Source: Planococcus versutus
GTDB taxonomy: Bacteria; Bacillota; Bacilli; Bacillales_A; Planococcaceae
Reading direction: 5' to 3'
Assembly (NCBI RefSeq): GCF_001186155.3
Contig: NZ_CP016540.2
Span: 3,078,001-3,142,000, forward strand
DNA: 64,000 bases
The notes beneath the pieces were generated by a model. That model had not been told where the DNA came from. It saw only the letters and a program-made list of their open reading frames with translations, and did no database searches. Every line of letters begins with the position of its first letter. The stretch's first letter is position 1. The position numbers and the translations under genes were made by a program. Positions 43,898-52,795 of this stretch are shown here, piece by piece.

Positions 43898-44305
43898 TCA
43901 AGAAACAAGGGAATTTTGTTGAATAACTTCAAAAGCAGCTAACAATCTTATAGCAAAATCTTCTGGCGCTTCTTGAGAAGACAAATACACACAAAGAATA
44001 TTGGGGTTCGTATCTACTCGGTATTGATAATTAATAGGCACTGGAATTGAGTGGTGATGAAGCGCAGTTATAAAATCTTCTAGCTCTTCTGGAAGCAAGA
44101 CTATTTCTGCTTGGTTGTATGCAGTACCATCTTTTTTAAGGTTGGTAAACGAAATATCATGTTCCAACATGCAGTTAAACTGTTTGCTATGAGCCGAAAT
44201 ACGAATGGATCTTATTTGTTTGATCAAACAAACACTTCCCTGTATTTCCACTTCTGCATTCATTAGTAAGCCTACTTTTTCAGCCATTTGCTCGAGTTGT
44301 GGCAT
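43898..44305 (-). CDS. DUF1259-like protein
   Basis: 135 residues. The pattern AEIVLLPEELEDFITALHHHSIPVP, then YRVDTNPNILCVYLSS and FAIRLLAAFEVIQ, recalls the DUF1259 domain (ALHHH pattern), but family members are usually longer or duplicated. No signal peptide. Function unknown; stands alone between terminators. Confidence 0.5.
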   Translation of the reverse strand: MPQLEQMAEKVGLLMNAEVEIQGSVCLIKQIRSIRISAHSKQFNCMLEHDISFTNLKKDGTAYNQAEIVLLPEELEDFITALHHHSIPVPINYQYRVDTNPNILCVYLSSQEAPEDFAIRLLAAFEVIQQNSLVS

Positions 44306-44606
44306 AGTGATCTATCCTTTCTATTTTTTAATCCATATACTTAGAGATAAAAACGCCGAAAAGAATCATAAGATTCTCTTCGGCGCTGTTTACAGCACTA
44401 CTGTCTGTCGCATTCAGCCAAATTGTCGATGAATTATTTATAGATATACTGTTGGTTAATGGTTTTTTTCAATCTTATGCACAAAAAAGAATAACTCACA
44501 GAAAAACCCCAACATTTCTTCCAGCTGGAACTAAAGATTTATCTGCTTTTTACTTTCTAAATTCATATACCCCACTTATCATATTTAAAAACCTTTACTC
44601 AAACTA
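44306..44606. other. intergenic region with hairpin
   Basis: Contains a strong stem CGCCGAA..GAATC / GATTC..TTCGGCG (44354-44385) without a clear U-tract, upstream of the DUF1259-like gene; otherwise AT-rich with no gene. Confidence 0.5.
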
Positions 44607-44631
44607 AAAAAACCAACTGTCACTGGTTTTT
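44607..44631 (-). terminator. terminator of the reductase operon
   Basis: AAAACCA / TGGTTTTT around ACTGTCAC immediately after the flavodoxin stop codon, with a T run on the minus side. Confidence 0.7.
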
Positions 44632-45075
44632 CTAGTTGATAAGCTCTGCTAACTTTTCGCAGCGAGCCATGTCACTATGTTGTGGCATTTGCTCTACTTT
44701 TAACGTAGCCACTAATTGCGTCTTGACGTACAGCATGTCGCGGAAACGATCGACAGCTCCGCAAAATTCCGCAAAAAAACTGTCGCCCGTACCGAAAACA
44801 GCCGTTCGCAGTTGGTGTCGTTTGAGTTGTTCAATTGCGTCATACAAATTATGCAATTCATTTGGAATTTCTCCGCTTCCCCATGTATAAGTTCCGATCA
44901 ATAAATAATCGTAGGTAGACAACTCGTTTAACGAAAAATCTTCTATTCGATAAAGTTCTACCGGAAGTTCTTTATTCAGTATGGCTGCTTGCAGCATTTC
45001 TGCCAATTGTTCTGTATTTCCTGTTAATGACGTATAAACAATCACAGTTTTTGGTTTATAGCTCGTCAAAACCAT
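44632..45075 (-). CDS. flavodoxin
   Basis: About 147 residues from the internal ATG 45075 that overlaps the end of the small reductase subunit gene by 20 bases; no clean ribosome site, so translation is probably coupled. FMN phosphate loop VYTSLTGNTEQLAE and ring-binding loops TYTWGSGEIP and GTGDSFFAEFCGA are canonical flavodoxin. It is not NrdI by sequence but probably plays the same part, giving electrons for cofactor assembly or turnover of the class I reductase. Confidence 0.85.
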   Translation of the reverse strand: MVLTSYKPKTVIVYTSLTGNTEQLAEMLQAAILNKELPVELYRIEDFSLNELSTYDYLLIGTYTWGSGEIPNELHNLYDAIEQLKRHQLRTAVFGTGDSFFAEFCGAVDRFRDMLYVKTQLVATLKVEQMPQHSDMARCEKLAELIN

Positions 45076-46101
45076 TCGACTGCGACACTTTCGTATACGT
45101 GCGTGATTTTTGTTCAAAGAAATCCGATTTTGTGTCGTTCATCATGTCATCACCAAATACATGAATCCAAGGCATCGGATTGCTGCGTTCTTCATATAAA
45201 TTATCTAGTCCGAGCTGACGTAAACGTTTGTTGGCCAAATACTCGACATAGCCCTCAAACTCAACCAAATCCAAGCCCTCAATATCAGCCAAAATGTAAT
45301 GTGCCCATTCTTTTTCTAGCTGTACCGCTTTGTCGATCGTTGTATAAATGTATTGAATATTTTCATCTGTATGCAATTCTGGATTTTCCGTCAGCATAAT
45401 GCGGATAAATTGCGCGATAAAATAGGCATGCTGCATTTCGTCGCGTTGAATATAGCTGATCATCGTACTGGTTTTTAGCATTTTTTGCTGACGCGCTAAA
45501 TGATAGAAAAACGCAAATCCGGCATAAAAATAAATGCCTTCGAGATTGATGGAATTGACGCTCAGCTTAAATAAGTTTTGCGGCGTTGGATTTTGTCGAA
45601 ATTCCTCGTAAGCGTCTAATATTAACTCGTTACGTTTTTGAACAACCGGATCGCTTTTTGCTTGATCGAAGCGTGCGTTTTGTTCGCTTACGGATACCAG
45701 TGAACTCAATATATATGAATATGACTCCGTGTGTACCGCTTCTTGCTGAGAAATGACGGCAAAAATGGCTTTAAAGCTGGAATCCGTCACGTAGTCCATT
45801 GCTTGACTCATCGTCGGCGTTTGCAAGCTGTCGAGTGACGCTAGTTGCGTGTTGATCCGTAAAAAAACATCTTTTTCTACATCACTCAAGCGATCCCATT
45901 GCTTGATGTCGTCTTGCATATTAATCTCTTGTGCTTTCCAGAAATTAGCAAGCAATGCTTGATACAAATCATACATTTGCGGATAAGCAATGTCGTTCCA
46001 GTTTAACAACCCGAAGACTGGCCGTTCAACACGCCAGTCGATTTGTTTGGGTGCTCCGGATTTAATAATTTAATCTTTGTTAACGGTTCGTGTATGGTCA
46101 T
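45056..46101 (-). pseudogene. nrdF: ribonucleotide reductase small subunit, frameshifted near the N-terminus
   Basis: A start with good ribosome site (AAGGAGAATGATC then ATG, 46101) gives MTIHEPLTKIKLLNPEHPNK...NGQSSG and then runs into a stop at TGTTAA. One base further, the frame LLNWNDIAYPQMYDLY continues to 45056. A single missing base in the GGG run at 46010-46012 explains both. The rest keeps R2 features: ligands in QEAVHTESY and RDEMQHAYF. Without correction only a product from TTG 46009, lacking ~30 residues and a ribosome site, can be made. Confidence 0.75.
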
Positions 46102-46113
46102 GATCATTCTCCT

Positions 46114-48398
46114 TTAGCTTTGGCATGCTTCGCATTCTTCGATTTCTGCTTGAGACGTACTGCGGACATAGTAAGTGGTTTTTAAGTTTTGCTTCCATGC
46201 TTCTAAATGTAATTCCAACAGCTCTTTTGCTTTAATCGTGTGCGGCACGTAAAAGTTAAAACTGATCGATTGATCAATATGGCGTTGACGTGCTGCATTT
46301 TGTCGAATGCTCCATTTTTGGTCCAATACGTGACGTGAACGACGGTAGAAATCATACGTGTTGTGATCCAAGTCTGGTGCTGTCACTTTAAATTTGAAAT
46401 TCTTTTTCTCTTCTGCGTATTCTACTGCGTATAACGGATCGATGCCATCTGTTGAACCCCCGATTTTCGCAGTGGATGAGTTGGGTGCAACAGCCATCAT
46501 CCAGCCGTTTCGAACGCCGTTGTTAGCTACTTGCTGTTGTAAGTCATTCCACCGTTCACTTGTGTAGTTGCGGCGTTCAAAATACTCGCCTGTGTGCCAT
46601 TCTGATCCAGAAAACTGACTGAACGCGCCTTTTTCTTCTGCTAATTTCATAGAAGCCTGAATCGTTTGATAAGCAATTTCCTCGTAGAGCTTATCTGCAA
46701 ATTCAACTGCTTTCTCACTTTCCCAGTGGATGCCTTCAAGTGCTAGTAAGTGGTGCCAACCGAACGTTCCTAAACCAATTGCGCGGTATTTTTTATTTGT
46801 TGCTTCAGCTTGTCCTACTGAAATCGTATTCAAGTCAATGACGTTATCAAGCATGCGTGTTTGAATCGGTACTAAACGCGCTAATACGCCTGCTTTGACC
46901 GCTCTTGGCAAGTTGATCGATGACAAATTACAAACCACAAAATCGCCTGGCTTGCGAATCATAACGAGATTGCCGTCTTCATCAGTATATTCTTTAACTA
47001 TTGTTGTAGCTGACATATTTTGTGTTATTTCTGTACATAAATTACTACAATAAATCGATGTTAGTCCGCGACCTCTCGCGTGCTTGTTCGGGTTTTGACG
47101 ATTGACTTCGTCACGGTAAAACATATACGGCGTGCCGGTTTCTAATTGCGACACCATGATGCGTGCCATGATTTCCATTGCACGATAGGTTTTGCGCGGC
47201 AATAACGAATGATCGACTGCTTCTTGGTATTTATCGCTAAAGTATTTGGTGTCTTTTTCATCGTAAAAGTCTTCGAGTCCTAATGCATTGCCATTCTTGT
47301 CTTTCCAACCCATCACTTGTTTGACTTGATGCGGACAGAACGTGTGCCACTGCCCAATGCTGCGACCGTTTTCGTCTTTTTCTTGCAAACGCTCCATAAA
47401 CAAATCTGGAAGCGATACGCCTGTGAAAATATCATGCGCTTTACGGCGCTCGTCGCCATTGTTTGTTTTCAAATCCAAGAAACCGTTCATAATGTCTTTA
47501 TGGAAAACATCTAAGTAAATCGCGACAGCCCCTTGACGCTGACCTAATTGATCTACACTGACCGCTGTATCGTTAAGCAAGCGAATCCAAGGTACAACGC
47601 CTGAGGAATTGCCTTTAAATTTTTTAATGTCCGAGCCTAACGCTCGCACTTTGCCGTAATAAATGCCGATGCCCCACCGTCTTTACTAAGACGTGCGATA
47701 TCCCAGTTGTTTAAGTAAATACCGTCTAAAGAATCGTCTACCGTATCGATAAAGCACGAAGACAATTGCCCAAAACTTTTACCTGCATTTGATAAAGTTG
47801 GTGTGGCTACCGTCATATACAAATGACTCATTGCCCAGTACGCTTCTTTTACTAGTTCTAAACGACGTTCTTTCGGTTCGTTTTGCATTAACGTCATGGC
47901 AATAACTAAAAAGCGCTCTTGCGGAAGTTCAAACAACTGGCCTTCAAAGTCTTTTGCCAAATAACGATCAGCCAGTAAAAACAAACCGATATAATTAAAC
48001 AGCAAATCCCGATTCGGCTCGATTTCTTGACCTATTTCTGTAATCTCTTCTTGTGAATACGAAGCTAAGAGCTCTTTTGAGTAAATTCCGACTTGTGTTA
48101 ATGCTTTAATTAACTCATAAAAGTCACCATATTTTTTTGCAGCGGAATAATTGCGACTGCTTGCGGCTTTCTTATACAAATCACTGACATACAACTCTGC
48201 CGCTACGTAAGTCCAATCTGGCTCGTCCATTGTGATGCGATTTAATGCATAAAGTAAGGATTGCTCGCCTTTTGCTTGTTCAGCGAGTTTTGATGCTCGC
48301 GCTAGTAGCTCGCGCGTATCTAGTCCATAAACCTCAGTTGCTCGCTTGAGCGCTTTTTCTACTGCGTCCATTTCTGTTATATCTGTTTTCATATTCAT
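46114..48398 (-). pseudogene. nrdE: ribonucleotide reductase large subunit, split by a one-base loss
   Basis: Two frames together encode one ~760-residue class I catalytic subunit. The first (48398 to ~47675) ends ARLSKDGG then ASAFITAKCER; the expected GGGIGIYYGKVRALGSDIKK is restored by adding one G to the four-G run at 47672-47675 (minus strand). The second frame continues to the C-terminal ECEACQS cysteine pair. Landmarks: TPTLSNAGK, SSCFIDTVDDS, PNSSTAKIGGSTDG. No N-terminal ATP-cone. Either a decayed gene or a homopolymer sequencing error. Confidence 0.8.
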
Positions 48399-48399
48399 A

Positions 48400-48885
48400 T
48401 CAGCATAACTCCTTTGCGAATTCGTTCACTTTCATGCGTCGTTGTTTCCGCTCCTGTGCGCTTTTAAATAATTCTTTTTCAGCAAGAGTTTCTGGTATAA
48501 CGCCAGCGACCGGTGTCGGTTTGCCGTCAATGTCAACTGCCACCATTGTTAAGATTGCTGTAGTGGTCAAATTTCTTTTGCCATTTTCAATTTGCTGACA
48601 TTCGGCTTTAACATACACTTCCATCGACGTTCTACCTGTTGAAATCACAACTCCTTCTAAGATGAAGATGTCTCCCACTTTAGCTGATGATAAGAAATTC
48701 ACTGTGTCAATCGAAGCTGTTACGACTGCTTTGCCACTATGTCTCATCGCTGTAATGGCCGCAATTTCATCAATATACGCCAGTACCGTTCCACCAAATA
48801 TCGTTCCTAAATGATTCGTATCCGGAGGCAACACTAATTTTGTTTGAATCGTTCTTGCTACACCCGCTGCTAATGGTTCTGTCAT
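48400..48885 (-). CDS. acyl-CoA thioesterase (YkhA-like hotdog protein)
   Basis: Start at ATG preceded by AAGGAGG (48885), 161 residues. Hotdog fold with NHLGTIFGGTVLAYIDEIAAI, the aspartate/glutamate helix of YciA/YkhA thioesterases, and a C-terminal basic tail KQRRMKVNEF. It hydrolyses acyl-CoA. It is the first gene after the cobalamin riboswitch and abuts the reductase large-subunit gene with one base between, an unusual place for a thioesterase. Confidence 0.9.
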   Translation of the reverse strand: MTEPLAAGVARTIQTKLVLPPDTNHLGTIFGGTVLAYIDEIAAITAMRHSGKAVVTASIDTVNFLSSAKVGDIFILEGVVISTGRTSMEVYVKAECQQIENGKRNLTTTAILTMVAVDIDGKPTPVAGVIPETLAEKELFKSAQERKQRRMKVNEFAKELC

Positions 48886-48912
48886 GATTGCATTTCCTCC
48901 TTCTATGTAAAA

Positions 48913-48943
48913 CAAAAAAACCCATTCTCTTAGAGAGGATGGA
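48913..48943 (-). terminator. leader terminator of the cobalamin-controlled operon
   Basis: On the minus strand: stem CCATCCTCT / AGAATGG with loop CTAAG, followed by GTTTTTTTG. It lies between the riboswitch and the first start codon, so it is the probable expression platform: B12 binding would favour termination. Confidence 0.75.
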
Positions 48944-49044
48944 TTGGAGAACGTAGAATAGCGAATAACGGCAGCAAAAAACAGCCGCTTACGCAGAATA
49001 TCTTCGTTATCCTTCTCAACTCCCGGAGAAGATTATAAACTTAG

Positions 49045-49198
49045 AACAAAGGCAGGTTTCCTGGCTTGTGCGTCGTCCTCTGCTATCTCCTTCCCGCCCA
49101 TTGGACAGTGGAATATGATAAGCTCGTCAGCACTACAGTTGCGGGAACAGCTCCGGAATTACCGGATTCCCTTTTAATCCTTTTCAGGCACCTTTGTT
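49045..49198 (-). ncRNA. cobalamin (AdoCbl) riboswitch
   Basis: Read on the minus strand it shows the conserved order of the cobalamin riboswitch: closing stem AACAAAGG, GGTGCCTGAAAAGG, AAAAGGGAATCCGGT, GCTGTTCCCGCAACTGTA, CCACTG, GCGGGAAGG, then GCCAGGAAACCTGCC and the paired CCTTTGTT. It precedes a thioesterase gene and the class I ribonucleotide reductase operon. Cobalamin control of B12-independent reductase genes is known where a B12-dependent reductase exists as well. Confidence 0.93.
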
Positions 49199-49373
49199 AT
49201 CGATTTTCACTATATATAGTAATTTTTAAGATAAAAAAACTAAATGTTGTATCTATAAACTATAAACCACTTTCAATTGTTTAACAAGTGATTTTGAATT
49301 TTCATAGTTATTGATTCCAAAGACCTCGTAACAATCTCCATTTCGTTCAAAGTAACAAGAATTTTTAAACAAT
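49199..49373. other. leader/promoter region of the riboswitch operon
   Basis: AT-rich sequence that must contain the minus-strand promoter of the riboswitch transcript; no textbook -35/-10 pair stands out. No gene. Confidence 0.35.
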
Positions 49374-49405
49374 AAAAAAAGATGTCTTTTGGACATCCAA
49401 TTTTT
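49374..49405 (-). terminator. terminator of the DUF3934-like gene
   Basis: On the minus strand GGATGTC / GACATC around CAAAA, then TTTTTTT, directly after the stop of the 61-residue gene. Confidence 0.8.
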
Positions 49406-49409
49406 CTAT

Positions 49410-49595
49410 TTATGCATCTACCCATTCAGCAGCTCGTTCTTTTTCTGTTTTAGGTTCTTCTGCTTTTTTCGTATTTTTGCTTGTATAAGGTTTGAAACTT
49501 TTGGCTTTGTTAGCTCCAGCTTTCCATCGTGTCCAGCCTTTTTTACCGGTTCCTTGACCTGTACCGCTCTTTACTTTTGCTTTTGCTTTGCTCAT
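49410..49595 (-). CDS. DUF3934-like small basic protein
   Basis: 61 residues from ATG 49595, preceded by GGAGTG; an in-frame GTG at 49604 overlaps that site. Sequence is lysine-rich with the GTGQGTGKKGWTRWKAGA core seen in DUF3934 proteins and a more acidic tail. Probably binds nucleic acid or ribosome by charge, but this is inference. Transcribed alone. Confidence 0.7.
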   Translation of the reverse strand: MSKAKAKVKSGTGQGTGKKGWTRWKAGANKAKSFKPYTSKNTKKAEEPKTEKERAAEWVDA

Positions 49596-49682
49596 TTTAA
49601 TCACTCCATTACTGCTACATTACTGCAACGATGAAATACAGCTTATCACATTAAGCCACAAAATTAAACAGCAATGTTCTTG

Positions 49683-50288
49683 TTACCCACGTGAAAGTCC
49701 CGTTCCTAGCAACTTTAATTCTAGTTCATAATTAGCGATAGACTCTTCCACCGTTAAGTTTTTAGCAAAATATTCAATCCAATTTCTTATAGTCACCGAC
49801 ATGATGATTTTAAGTAAATGATATAGTTCTTTGTTGTCCGAACTATTCAACTTGTTCTTATCGATTAAACTACTGATTCTTCTGAATTCCTCTTCAGATT
49901 CTTCTTCGTCAACAATCTTGATAAACTTAGTTTCAACTTGTTCGGTCATATTTAAAAGCACGTTTCTTTTAAAGTCGAGCAATTCTTCTTCTTTCACAGT
50001 GGTCTGGTAAAACTCGCTCATAGCTTGAAATAGATCTCCATTTTTTGTTTCAAGTATATCTCTAAATATCTTTTTGCGCCCTGCTGTATAGCCGTTTAGT
50101 AAGTAAAAATAAAGGTCTTCTTTTCCTTCAAAATACTGATAAAAACTACCGCGAGAAATCCCAGCAGCTTTAACAATATTGGCAATTGATGCATCTGATA
50201 AAGACGCATTTGAAAATTCTTCTTTTGCTATATCAATTAAATGCTGCTGTTTTTCAATAGATAAGTTATAAAAAGTTAGCTTTGGCAA
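49683..50288 (-). CDS. TetR family regulator
   Basis: 201 residues with an N-terminal helix-turn-helix (ASIANIVKAAGISRGSFYQYFEGKEDLYFYLL) and a helical ligand domain with a charged middle (EEESEEEFRR). It follows the small alarmone synthetase gene by 14 bases on the same strand, so the two form an operon. Two palindromes upstream of that operon are the natural operators. Ligand unknown. Confidence 0.9.
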   Translation of the reverse strand: MPKLTFYNLSIEKQQHLIDIAKEEFSNASLSDASIANIVKAAGISRGSFYQYFEGKEDLYFYLLNGYTAGRKKIFRDILETKNGDLFQAMSEFYQTTVKEEELLDFKRNVLLNMTEQVETKFIKIVDEEESEEEFRRISSLIDKNKLNSSDNKELYHLLKIIMSVTIRNWIEYFAKNLTVEESIANYELELKLLGTGLSRG

Positions 50289-50302
50289 TTTTCTCTTCCT
50301 TT

Positions 50303-51052
50303 CTACAGATTCACGTCAGTTTGTTCGATTAACGTGAAATTTTTTGGCAAATAGAACCGTTCTTTGTCGATAAAGATTTCAGAAAAATCTTCTTCGACTT
50401 CGACTTGGTCTTTCAGCTTGTTCATGCGCAATTGAATTTTCTCCATTTTGCGATCTAGATGAGCTGCCGACTCTGCTGATTCTTTTAACTCTCTAATGAT
50501 ATCAGCTGGAACTTCTTTGTTGTATTTATAGTAGATTTTATGTTCGAGACTAGCCCAAAAATCCATTGCAATGGTTCTAATTTGTACTTCTACGCACACT
50601 TCTTCTACACGGTCCGACATGAAAACAGGAACTACTAGCAATAAATGCAAACTGCGATAACCATTTGACTTTGGATTTTTAATGTAATCTTTGACTTCAA
50701 GAACTTTCAAATCATCTTGATGTTGCAGCATCGCGCTCAGGCGATAAATATCGGTCTCAAACGAACATGTAATTCGAATGCCCGCAATGTCTGTAATAGT
50801 CGCTTTAATATCCGAATGAGAAAGTTCAATTCCTTTTTTTGCTGCTTTTCTCATAATGCTTTCAGGCGTTTTCACTCTTGAACTGACATTTTCTATTGGA
50901 TTATAGTCATGAACAAATTGGAACTCTTGTTGCAAAATATTGATTTTTGTATTGATTTCATCTAATGCAAATTTATAACCCATCATGAATCTCATGACTT
51001 CTTTTTTAGAGTCTTTCATTTTTCGTAAGTCGTCTTCTATAGTCGTTTTCAT
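50303..51052 (-). CDS. small alarmone synthetase (RelP/RelQ type)
   Basis: Start at ATG preceded by GGGAGAT (51052), 249 residues; an earlier in-frame start has no ribosome site. Synthetase landmarks: DIAGIRITCSFETDIYRL, KNPKSNGYRSLHLLL (G/Y/S/H of the pyrophosphate donor site) and EVQIRTIAMDFWASLEHK. No hydrolase or TGS/ACT domain, so it only makes (p)ppGpp-type alarmones. Its operon includes a TetR repressor, so synthesis is probably induced by a small molecule. Confidence 0.9.
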   Translation of the reverse strand: MKTTIEDDLRKMKDSKKEVMRFMMGYKFALDEINTKINILQQEFQFVHDYNPIENVSSRVKTPESIMRKAAKKGIELSHSDIKATITDIAGIRITCSFETDIYRLSAMLQHQDDLKVLEVKDYIKNPKSNGYRSLHLLLVVPVFMSDRVEEVCVEVQIRTIAMDFWASLEHKIYYKYNKEVPADIIRELKESAESAAHLDRKMEKIQLRMNKLKDQVEVEEDFSEIFIDKERFYLPKNFTLIEQTDVNL

Positions 51053-51153
51053 TTTATTATCTCCCTTGTTTTTAAGTAATCCGTTAAAGTTAGTTTTGCT
51101 GTTATGTATCAAAATGCATAAGCACTTTTTTATTAGTTCAAGCCAAAACACTC

Positions 51154-51209
51154 AAGTGACACTGTGTCACTTTTGATAAATAAAGTTTAACATGACACGC
51201 TGTCACATG
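51154..51209 (-). promoter_or_regulatory. paired operators upstream of the alarmone synthetase operon
   Basis: AAGTGACAC-T-GTGTCACTT (51154-51172, perfect) and TGACA-CGC-TGTCA (51193-51205). The half-site GTGACA/TGTCAC is shared and the centres are about 36 bases apart, bracketing the likely promoter about 100-150 bases upstream of the start codon. Best explained as binding sites of the TetR protein encoded by the second gene. Confidence 0.7.
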
Positions 51210-51247
51210 TCCACTCAAAGACGATACACATTTATTCTTGTTCATAA

Positions 51248-51285
51248 AAACACCCAAACCTGTTGGTAGGTTTGGGTGTTTACAT
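51248..51285. terminator. bidirectional terminator
   Basis: Stem AAACACCCAAACC / GGTTTGGGTGTTT with loop TGTTGGTA, just after the glutathione peroxidase stop (minus strand). Confidence 0.9.
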
Positions 51286-51288
51286 TAT

Positions 51289-51765
51289 TTACTTGGCGAG
51301 TACTTTTTGAATATCTTTTTCAAATGATCGAGGTGTATCTTTTGGCGAAAACCGTGAAATGATGTTGCCGTTTTGATCAACTAAGAATTTCGTGAAGTTC
51401 CATTTGATGCCACTTGTTAGAAATCCCTTTGTGTTACTCGTTAAATAGCTAAACAGCGGATGTGCATCTTCTCCGTTAACCTTTATCAAGTCGTGCATGG
51501 GAAAAGTGACACCATACGTCATTTGACACACTTCTTGTGCTTCTGCACCGGTAGCTTCTTCTTGTTTAAACTGATTAGATGGAAAGCCAAGAACAACCAA
51601 TCCTTGATCTTTGTATTCTTCGTACAGTTTTTCGAGGTCCTCAAACTGATCACGCAATCCACATTTGGTTGCCGTGTTGACGATGAGCATAGCTTTCCCT
51701 TTGTATTCGTTTAATAGGTATTCTTCTCCGTCTGGTTTTGGTACAGCGATATCGTAAATAGTCAT
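51289..51765 (-). CDS. glutathione peroxidase family thiol peroxidase
   Basis: Start at ATG preceded by GAGGAG (51765), 158 residues. Contains the peroxidatic cysteine in NTATKCGLRDQFEDLE, the resolving segment with FPSNQFKQEEATGAEAQEVC, and KWNFTKFLVD with the active-site W/N. Bacterial members use thioredoxin rather than glutathione. It follows ohrR on the same strand and is probably part of a peroxide-response unit. Confidence 0.92.
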   Translation of the reverse strand: MTIYDIAVPKPDGEEYLLNEYKGKAMLIVNTATKCGLRDQFEDLEKLYEEYKDQGLVVLGFPSNQFKQEEATGAEAQEVCQMTYGVTFPMHDLIKVNGEDAHPLFSYLTSNTKGFLTSGIKWNFTKFLVDQNGNIISRFSPKDTPRSFEKDIQKVLAK

Positions 51766-51781
51766 TTCGTTCCACTCCTCT

Positions 51782-52219
51782 TTAAAAGTCCATCGTGTTA
51801 AAAGTTGCATTGAGCTCTTTTAAATTTTTCATCAACGTAGTCGCGTTAACTCCCATAAAGTTGCAGCTAGTCACTATTTCGAAAACAGCCTTTTCAATTG
51901 CGGGTTGTTCATCTTTGGCTTGTTCTGTCAATGAAATCACAAATGCACGTTTATCGGTTTGAGATTGTTTTTTTATCAAGTGGCCATTGTCAATCATTCG
52001 CTTAATGATGGGATTTACGGTACCAATACCAAGACCTAGTCGTTCGCTAATGTTTTTCGTTAATACATCGTTTTCTTCCCATAACACAAGAAGCACTAAA
52101 TACTGTGGAAATGTTAACTTGAATGGTTCTAATGCGTTTGCATACATTTTCGAAAAGTTACTAGAAGCTTTATAAACTTCAAAACACAATTGCTGCTCTA
52201 GTTTTGTCGGTTGTTTCAT
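51782..52219 (-). CDS. ohrR: MarR family organic peroxide sensor OhrR
   Basis: 145 residues. N-terminal LEQQLCFEVYKASSNF carries the single reactive cysteine (C12) that senses organic hydroperoxides in OhrR; winged helix follows (LTKNISERLGLGIGTVNPIIKRMIDNGHL) with the beta wing KKQSQTDKRAF. Located next to ohr, its classical target. Confidence 0.92.
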   Translation of the reverse strand: MKQPTKLEQQLCFEVYKASSNFSKMYANALEPFKLTFPQYLVLLVLWEENDVLTKNISERLGLGIGTVNPIIKRMIDNGHLIKKQSQTDKRAFVISLTEQAKDEQPAIEKAVFEIVTSCNFMGVNATTLMKNLKELNATFNTMDF

Positions 52220-52241
52220 TTACATCTCACCTAAACACTTA

Positions 52242-52661
52242 TTATAAAACAGTTATTTCTACCTCTACAGACCCTTGAATCGCTTTTGAATACGGGCATG
52301 TTTTGTGTGCTTTTTCTACATATTCTTGCTTTAGTTCTTGGTCAATTCCTGTAATATCGACAACTAATTTTACCGCTAGTTTCACGCCACCATCTGCTTG
52401 GTCTCCGATTAATGCAACAGTTGCTGTTACTTCACTTTTTTCTATCTCTACTTTACCCGCTTCGAGTACCAATTCCAACGCACTGTTAAAGCATGCACTA
52501 TAACCAGCCGCGAAAAGTTGTTCTGGATTTGTTGCTGTTGTTGCGTTTCCACCAAGCGCCTTTGGTTTAGCTACATCCATATAGAAAATATTATCGGGTG
52601 AGTAAACTGCTCCGTCTCTTCCGCCTGTGTTGATCATAGTTGTTTCAAATAGTGTTTTCAT
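52242..52661 (-). CDS. ohr: organic hydroperoxide resistance protein
   Basis: 139 residues of the Ohr/OsmC family with the two catalytic cysteines in YSACFNSALE and KTCPYSKAIQGSVEVEI. It reduces fatty-acid and other organic hydroperoxides with lipoylated thiols as donor. First gene of ohr-ohrR-gpx on the minus strand. Confidence 0.94.
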   Translation of the reverse strand: MKTLFETTMINTGGRDGAVYSPDNIFYMDVAKPKALGGNATTATNPEQLFAAGYSACFNSALELVLEAGKVEIEKSEVTATVALIGDQADGGVKLAVKLVVDITGIDQELKQEYVEKAHKTCPYSKAIQGSVEVEITVL

Positions 52662-52683
52662 TGTACGTATTCCCCGTCTATTT

Positions 52684-52726
52684 ATATCTTACACGATCCA
52701 CATTAAACTATATCGTACACGATGTA
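52684..52726 (-). promoter_or_regulatory. candidate OhrR operator region
   Basis: ATCGTACACGAT (52712-52723) is an inverted repeat; a related TTACACGAT lies at 52689-52697. They are directly upstream of ohr. The half-site TCGT differs from the AT-rich B. subtilis OhrR box, so the assignment is by position. Confidence 0.45.
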
Positions 52727-52746
52727 AAAAGAACTGCTCATACAAA

Positions 52747-52782
52747 AAAAGTCTTATTCCCAATAAGGAGAATAAGAGCTTT
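52747..52782 (-). terminator. terminator of the methyltransferase gene
   Basis: On the minus strand CTTATTC / GAATAAG around TCCTTATTGG, then ACTTTTTTT. Confidence 0.75.
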
Positions 52783-52795
52783 TGTCTCAATTTGC

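Noticed and set aside
45103..45399. 98-codon plus-strand frame opposite nrdF
   Set aside because: Antisense of a conserved gene with no ribosome site or recognisable product.
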